Assembly: GCA_964442285.1 (NCBI GenBank)
Contig: CAYTZH010000055.1
Span: forward strand, 1 to 24,836
DNA from: CAYTZH01 sp964442285
Lineage (GTDB): Bacteria > Myxococcota_A > UBA9160 > JAFDET01
Direction: 5' to 3'
Length of the DNA: 24,836 bases
The position numbers were made by a program, and so were the translations under genes. Of this stretch, positions 20,480 to 24,836 are shown piece after piece. The notes under the pieces were generated by a model. That model was not told the origin of the DNA. It searched no databases and saw only the letters and a program-made list of their open reading frames with translations. Each line of letters starts with the position of its first letter. The stretch's first letter is position 1.

Positions 20480-23400
20480 ATGAGCTTTCTCGAGACCGTC
20501 CGACGCGCGAAGACCTACCTGGAAGAGCAGGGCCGGGTTTCGGTCCGTGTCCTGAAGCGCGAGTTCGGGCTCGATGACGAGCGCCTGGACGAGCTGGTCG
20601 AAGAGCTCGTCGACGTGCAGCAGGTGGCGGCCCGCGAGGGCAAGGTCGTGTCGTGGATCGGCGCGGCGGCTCGCGAGCGGCAAGCCGGGGAGGGCCGGCA
20701 GGCCGGACCCGCGACGGCCGAGCGGCGTCAACTGACCGTCCTCTTCTGCGATCTGGTGGACTCCACGCGGCTCGCGAGCGGCCTCGATCCCGAGGACTGG
20801 CGCGAGGTGGTGCGCGGCTACCAGGATGCCTGTGTCCGGGCGGTGCAGCGTTTCGACGGCCATGTGGCGCAGTACCTGGGCGACGGGCTGCTGGTCTACT
20901 TCGGGTACCCGGCGGCCCACGAGGACGACGCGGAGCGTGCGGTGCGCGCCGGGCTCGCCATCGTGGGCACCGTGTCGCAGGGCAACCCGGCGCTGGCGCG
21001 GCAACACGGCCTCGAGCTGGCGGTGCGAATCGGCATCCACACCGGTCCGGTCGTGGTGGGCGAAATGGGAAGCGGTGCCAGCCGCGAGATCCTGGCCGTG
21101 GGCGATGCCACTCACCTGGCGGCGCGCCTCGAGGGGGTCGCGGATCCCGACAGCGTCGTGATGAGCGCGGATACGCTGCGGCTGGTGCCCGGCATCTTCC
21201 GCATCCGCGATCTGGGCGAGCGCGAGCTCAAGGGGCTGGGGCCGATGCGCGCCTACCAGGCGATCCAGCCCAGCGGCGTGCGCAGCCGGCTCGACGTGGC
21301 AGCCGCCCGCGGCCTGACACCCCTGGTGGGTCGCGAGCAGGAACTGGGTCTGCTGGAGGACCGCTGGGCGCAGGTGGTCGAGGGTCGTGGCCAAGTGGTG
21401 CTCGTCTGTGGGGAGGCGGGGATCGGGAAGTCGCGTCTGGTGCACGCACTCCGGGAGCGCTTCCTGGATCGGCCACACACCTGGCTCGAATGCCGGGCCA
21501 GCCCGTATACCCAGGACAACGCCCTGTATCCGGTGCTCGAGCTGCAGCGCGCCGTGCTGGGATTCCAAGCCGCCGACACACCGGAGCGGAAGCTCGAGCG
21601 GCTCCGGTCCGGGCTCGAGCTCGCGGGATTGGACCTCGCCAAGGCCGTGCCCGTGCTCGCCGAGTTCCATGGCCTTCCCACGTCCGCGGGCTACGCGACG
21701 CCGGGTCTGAGTCCGGAAGGTCTGCGCGCCAGGACGCTCGAGCTGCTGAGCGAATGGCTGCTGTGCCTCAGCCGGCAGCAGCCGGTGCTGCTGCTGGTGG
21801 AGGACCTGCACTGGCTCGACCCCTCGTCCCTCGAGCTGCTGGGGCGCGAGATCGAGGAGACGCCCGCCGAGCGCGTGCTCCTGCTCCTCACGTACCGGCC
21901 CGACTTCGAGCCTCCGTGGGGGGCGCGCAGCAACCTGACGCCGATGCTCCTGTCGCGTCTCACGCGCGCCCAGCTTGGCGACCTGATCCGCAAGGCCGCC
22001 CGGGACCGCGCCGTCCCCGACGCCTGGCTGGACGAGATCGCGCGGCGCAGCGACGGCGTGCCCCTGTTCGCCGAGGAGCTGACCCGGGCCGCCCTCGAGT
22101 CCCGCGCGCCGGACGGCGCGCGCGGGGACAGTCCGGAGCTCGAGATCCCCTCGACGCTGCGCGACTCCCTGATGTCGCGGCTCGACGCCCTGGGTTCCGT
22201 GCGGGACCTGGCCCAGCTCGCTGCGGTGCTGGGTCGCGAGTTCAGCTACGAGCTGCTCCTGGCCGTTTCGCCCATGCGGGAGGACGAGCTGCGCCGGAGC
22301 CTGGAGCGGGCGGAGCAGGAGGAGCTCTTCTACCGCCGGGGGACTCCACCCCGGTCGGGCTACCTCTTCAAGCACGCCCTGCTGCGCGACGCCGCCTACC
22401 AGTCCCTGCTCCGCCAGGTGCGTCGCCGCACCCACCGGCGCGTCGCCGAGGCGCTGGTGGAGCGCGTGCCCGAGATCGCTCGCGAGCAGCCCGGCCTGGT
22501 GGCGCATCACTTCGCCCAGGCCGAGGACGTGGAGGAGGCGCTGCCGTACCTCCAGCGGGCCGCGGAGGAAGCGGCCGCGCGCTCCGCCAACGTCGAGTCG
22601 GTGCGCCATTTCGCGAAGGCGCTCGAGCTGGTCGAGCGTTTGGGCGAGACCCCGGAGCGAAAGCGCTGGGAGCTGGCCCTTCAGGTGGGCATCGGCGCGC
22701 CGCTGCAGCTCGTCCACGGCTACCGGACGCCCGCGACGGAGCGCGCCTACAACCGGGCCCTCGAGCTGTGGCGGGAGACCGGGGGCACAGCGCATCTCTC
22801 CGAGGCGCTCTGGGGCCTCTACTCGTTCCATCTGGTGGGCAGCGATCTGGACGTGGCCTCGGAGCTGGCCGGCGAGCTGCTGGCCGTGGCCGAGCGCGAG
22901 GGCGACGGCTCGCTCGAGAACCTGGCCCATCTGGCCCTGGGCGTTCCAGTCTTCTTCTGCGGTCGCTTCGAGGAGGCGCTCGCACATCTCGAACGCTCGC
23001 TGGCCCTCTACGACTTCGCCCGCGACGGGCGCGGAGCCTACCGCTACGGCCAGGATCCCGGGGTGATGGCCCTGCCGTTCGCTTCCTACTGCCACTGGTT
23101 CCTGGGACGCCCCGAGCGGGCGCTGGCACTCTCGCAGGAGTCCCTGGAGCGGGCGCAGACGGTCGGGCATCCCTACACCACCGCCCTGGCCCACGCCTAC
23201 GCCGCGCTCCTCAACCTGCTGATGCTGCGCGACACGCCCCGCGCGTTCGAGCTCGCCCAGGAGACGGTGGCGATCGCGACGGAGCAGGCGTTCCCGCTCT
23301 GGCGGGGCTTCGGCACCGTCGCGGCCGCCCGCGCCCGCGCCGAGCTGGGCGAGCTCGACGGGTGCGTCGAGACGATCCAGACGGGTCTGGCGGACGTGGC

Positions 23401-23824
23401 GGCGACCGGGACGGTGGCGGGCAGCCCCTTCTTCGTCGGCATGCTCAGCGAGGCCCAGGAGCTGGCCGGGCGCCGGGACGACGCCCTGGGCGCCGTCGAG
23501 ATGGCGCTCGGCCTGGCCGAGAGCACGGGTTGCCGCTACTGGGACGCGGAGCTGCGGCGCCGCAAGGGGCAGCTCCTGCTGGCTGCCGGTGCCTCGTCGG
23601 GGGATGCCGAGCCCTGGTTCCGGGAGGCGCTCGAGGTGGCCCGCCGGCAACGGGCCCGGAGCCCCGAGCTGCGCGCGGCCACGTCCCTGGCGCGGCTCTG
23701 GCGGAGCCAGGGCCGGGTCGCCGACGCCCGCGCCCTCCTTGCTCCGCTGCGGGCCGGGTTCGGCGAGGGATTCGCGACGCGGGACCTGGAGGAGGCCGGA
23801 CAGCTGCTCGCCGAGCTGGCCTAG
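20480..23824 (+). CDS. Class III adenylate/guanylate cyclase-AAA ATPase-TPR protein
   Basis: About 1114 residues from ATG 20480; GTG 20441 upstream is less family-like. Residues 1-60 are a conserved helical leader (FLETVRRAKTYLEEQGRVSV). The cyclase domain (~83-250) has LTVLFCDLVDSTRLA (metal Asp91), QYLGDGLLVYFGYPA (Asp135), IGIHTGPVVVGEMG and GDATHLAARLEG, where His212 stands in the usual Asn position. The ATPase domain (~285-560) has VCGEAGIGKSRLV (Walker A) and LLLVEDLHWLDPSS (Walker B with an HW-D block), as in signal-transduction ATPases of the MalT/BREX-unrelated 'AAA_16' type. The C-terminal ~450 residues are TPR-like helices (RFEEALAHLERSLALYDFA, PERALALSQESLERAQ). Such soluble cyclases are common and of unknown stimulus. 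The Asn-to-His change may lower cyclase activity. Confidence 0.9.
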   Translation: MSFLETVRRAKTYLEEQGRVSVRVLKREFGLDDERLDELVEELVDVQQVAAREGKVVSWIGAAARERQAGEGRQAGPATAERRQLTVLFCDLVDSTRLASGLDPEDWREVVRGYQDACVRAVQRFDGHVAQYLGDGLLVYFGYPAAHEDDAERAVRAGLAIVGTVSQGNPALARQHGLELAVRIGIHTGPVVVGEMGSGASREILAVGDATHLAARLEGVADPDSVVMSADTLRLVPGIFRIRDLGERELKGLGPMRAYQAIQPSGVRSRLDVAAARGLTPLVGREQELGLLEDRWAQVVEGRGQVVLVCGEAGIGKSRLVHALRERFLDRPHTWLECRASPYTQDNALYPVLELQRAVLGFQAADTPERKLERLRSGLELAGLDLAKAVPVLAEFHGLPTSAGYATPGLSPEGLRARTLELLSEWLLCLSRQQPVLLLVEDLHWLDPSSLELLGREIEETPAERVLLLLTYRPDFEPPWGARSNLTPMLLSRLTRAQLGDLIRKAARDRAVPDAWLDEIARRSDGVPLFAEELTRAALESRAPDGARGDSPELEIPSTLRDSLMSRLDALGSVRDLAQLAAVLGREFSYELLLAVSPMREDELRRSLERAEQEELFYRRGTPPRSGYLFKHALLRDAAYQSLLRQVRRRTHRRVAEALVERVPEIAREQPGLVAHHFAQAEDVEEALPYLQRAAEEAAARSANVESVRHFAKALELVERLGETPERKRWELALQVGIGAPLQLVHGYRTPATERAYNRALELWRETGGTAHLSEALWGLYSFHLVGSDLDVASELAGELLAVAEREGDGSLENLAHLALGVPVFFCGRFEEALAHLERSLALYDFARDGRGAYRYGQDPGVMALPFASYCHWFLGRPERALALSQESLERAQTVGHPYTTALAHAYAALLNLLMLRDTPRAFELAQETVAIATEQAFPLWRGFGTVAAARARAELGELDGCVETIQTGLADVAATGTVAGSPFFVGMLSEAQELAGRRDDALGAVEMALGLAESTGCRYWDAELRRRKGQLLLAAGASSGDAEPWFREALEVARRQRARSPELRAATSLARLWRSQGRVADARALLAPLRAGFGEGFATRDLEEAGQLLAELA

Positions 23825-24025
23825 CTCCCGAAAGCCCCTACCCCTCGCCCACTTCCCGCAGCTCCTCCCCCCGCACCGGCCCGAGGCCCCCGATCATGCA
23901 CCTGGGCCGGCGGCGCAAGAAGTGACGGAGCTTGCGTCGGGTGCGTCGAGAGGGTCGGCAGGGGGCGGCAAGCAGGGGCACACCGGGGACGGCCGACGGC
24001 CCCTAAGCGGCCCCTCCATCTTTCG

Positions 24026-24427
24026 TCATTCCAGCCAGTTCTCCCGAGGGAGCCGAAGCCGCTCGAAGGCCCGATCCGCGGTGATGAGCGTCAGCCCGTA
24101 GGCCAGCGCGTGCACCGCAATCGCCAGGTCGAAGTCGCTCATCCGCCGCCCCGCCTTCTCGAGCCGGGCCTTCCGCTCTCCGAAGCGCCGGCTGACTTCG
24201 TCGCTCCAGGGCAGCCGGAGCAGCTCCGACCCGATCACGGACCACTGCGCCTCGAGCGTCCTGCGTCGCTTGGAGGACGGCAGATAGCGCAGGCCGAACT
24301 CGATCTCCGCTGCCGTCACCTGGCAGATCGCGACGTCCTCGCGCGGCGTCCCCGCCACCCGCGTGGCCACGCCCGGCTCGCCGCGCATCAGGGCGGACAC
24401 CGTGTTGGTGTCGAGCAGGTAACTCAG
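24026..24427 (-). CDS. vapC: VapC-type PIN-domain toxin, apparent CTG start
   Basis: About 133 residues. The PIN acidic residues are all present: Asp in SYLLDTNTVSALM, Glu in TAAEIEFGLRYLP, Asp in MSDFDLAIAVHAL and Asp in LITADRAFERL. This indicates an intact Mg2+-dependent endoribonuclease, most often acting on tRNA or rRNA. The start is unusual. No ATG, GTG or TTG lies near the family N terminus; the codon two before Tyr-Leu-Leu-Asp is CTG at 24425-24427, overlapping the vapB stop as CTGA. GAGG occurs ten bases upstream, inside vapB. A distant ATG at 24544 would add a non-family 39-residue extension. Translation coupled to vapB is the natural explanation. Confidence 0.85.
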   Translation of the reverse strand: MSYLLDTNTVSALMRGEPGVATRVAGTPREDVAICQVTAAEIEFGLRYLPSSKRRRTLEAQWSVIGSELLRLPWSDEVSRRFGERKARLEKAGRRMSDFDLAIAVHALAYGLTLITADRAFERLRLPRENWLE

Positions 24428-24681
24428 AGCTCGGGCGCCTCGCTCCGGGATCGGTGCTCCCGGATGACCTCCATCATCTCGTCCACGGCCTCCTCCAGCT
24501 CGGGACGCGGCGTTCCGATCGCCTTCAAGAAGCCCGGCGACCACGCGGAGCGATCCTCGAGCGCCTGCTCGATCGCCTGGATGATGAGCTGGCTGCGGGT
24601 GACGCCGAGCGCCGCGGCGCGCTCGTCCAGGGCTTCGATGAGCTCTTCCGGGAGGCGGATGCTCGTCGTGCTTCGGGGCAT
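24424..24681 (-). CDS. vapB: VapB-type ribbon-helix-helix antitoxin
   Basis: 85 residues from ATG 24681. STTSIRLPEELIEALDERAA and GVTRSQLIIQAIEQALED form a ribbon-helix-helix DNA-binding domain, and the charged C-terminal half (PELEEAVDEMMEVIREHRSR) is the toxin-binding tail. It is the first gene of an intact vapBC operon, overlapping vapC by four bases. It differs clearly from the vapB at 19560, so these are two unrelated loci. No strong ribosome site is seen before the ATG, but a perfect 15-bp palindrome begins six bases upstream, which fits VapBC autorepression. Confidence 0.88.
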   Translation of the reverse strand: MPRSTTSIRLPEELIEALDERAAALGVTRSQLIIQAIEQALEDRSAWSPGFLKAIGTPRPELEEAVDEMMEVIREHRSRSEAPEL

Positions 24682-24687
24682 GGCCAG

Positions 24688-24702
24688 GAACGTACTACGT
24701 TC
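24688..24702. promoter_or_regulatory. 15-bp perfect palindrome before vapBC
   Basis: GAACGTA (24688-24694), C, TACGTTC (24696-24702). It lies 6-21 bp upstream of the vapB ATG and is the probable VapB or VapBC operator. Its closeness to the ATG implies a very short leader. Confidence 0.65.
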
Positions 24703-24737
24703 GCATTGCGCTCGCCAGTGTTCCCGGGCAGCTCCTG

Positions 24738-24795
24738 CGGATAGGCGAAAGAAGCGGTCTTTCGAGGTCCGGTAACCCTCGGTCTTGCCTATCCG
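24738..24795. repeat. Structured inverted-repeat element at the right edge
   Basis: CGGATAGGC (24738-24746) and GCCTATCCG (24787-24795) are exact 9-bp inverted repeats 40 bp apart. Inside lie a perfect hairpin CGAAAGA-AGCGG-TCTTTCG (24746-24764) and a second, CGAGG/CCTCG (24763-24767 with 24777-24781). A multi-branched RNA or cruciform could form. It is not a tRNA (no T-loop or anticodon pattern) and shows no integron attC core sites. Confidence 0.5.
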
Positions 24796-24836
24796 ATTGC
24801 CTCAGCCTGTGACCGTGGTTGACACGGGGCGGGGGC

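Noticed and set aside
20447..23650. 1067-residue open frame on the minus strand opposite the cyclase gene
   Set aside because: Antisense frames stay open easily at this GC content. The translation is Gly/Leu/His/Gln-rich without any motif, while the plus strand has three clear domains.
24746..24795. tRNA or integron attC site
   Set aside because: There is no anticodon/T-loop pattern, and no RYYYAAC/GTTRRRY core sites flank the stems.
24819..24836. Promoter at the right edge
   Set aside because: TTGACA is perfect but the -10 position lies beyond the window, so it cannot be called.
1..24836. CRISPR array, rRNA, intact insertion sequence
   Set aside because: No regularly spaced direct repeats, rRNA-like conserved segments or transposase motifs were seen on either strand.

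Overview
The window is very GC-rich DNA (about 70% or more by eye) from what looks like an uncultured aerobic Gram-negative bacterium of a deltaproteobacteria-like lineage (Myxococcota or Binatota type). This placement is inference. It rests on two PEP-CTERM surface proteins (implying an exosortase elsewhere), a Coq4-family ubiquinone biosynthesis protein, a cytochrome P450, a large cyclase/ATPase/TPR protein, and heavy use of GTG and TTG starts with GAGGAGG-type ribosome sites. No rRNA, tRNA, CRISPR array or intact insertion sequence was seen.

Layout. 1-5.2 kb: 3' part of a PEP mutase/isocitrate lyase-family gene, a small SpoIIAA/STAS-like protein, a cupin, a HExxH putative metallopeptidase, an SGNH hydrolase with an apparent one-base frameshift, an unrecognised 158-aa protein and a PEP-CTERM protein. 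5.4-10.6 kb: gamma-carbonic-anhydrase-like protein, a photolyase-like protein whose two domains appear in reversed order behind an AT-rich repeat-bearing leader, an EamA transporter, a GIY-YIG nuclease-like protein and TetR on the opposite strand, then a Coq4-like gene. A near-consensus promoter and a TTACA-N4-TGTAA palindrome sit between tetR and coq4. 10.6-15.3 kb: a second PEP-CTERM protein, an HDOD protein, a 2OG-Fe(II) oxygenase-like gene that seems to start at ATT, an SDR lacking the catalytic Tyr/Lys and coupled to it by ATGA, and a P450. 15.3-17.5 kb: a minus-strand set made of a short leader ORF, an uncharacterised NTPase (Walker A-like GLSGSAKT, Walker B VVIFDE) and a single-CBS protein whose start overlaps the NTPase stop.

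17.5-20.4 kb is a mixture of intact and decaying genes: a gspE/pilB C-terminal fragment, an intact rhlE-type helicase with a strong 5' leader hairpin, a vapB antitoxin with a truncated vapC, two adjacent hairpins, and an SDR remnant with an in-frame stop. 20.5-23.8 kb is one large class III nucleotide cyclase-AAA/NACHT-like-TPR gene. The right edge carries an intact vapBC pair behind a perfect 15-bp palindrome, and a structured inverted-repeat element.

No established defence island or biosynthetic cluster is present. The best candidates for something undescribed are the leader/NTPase/CBS cassette, the TetR-controlled Coq4 gene, and the domain-swapped photolyase-like protein. The rare start codons (ATT, CTG) at coupled genes are also worth checking.
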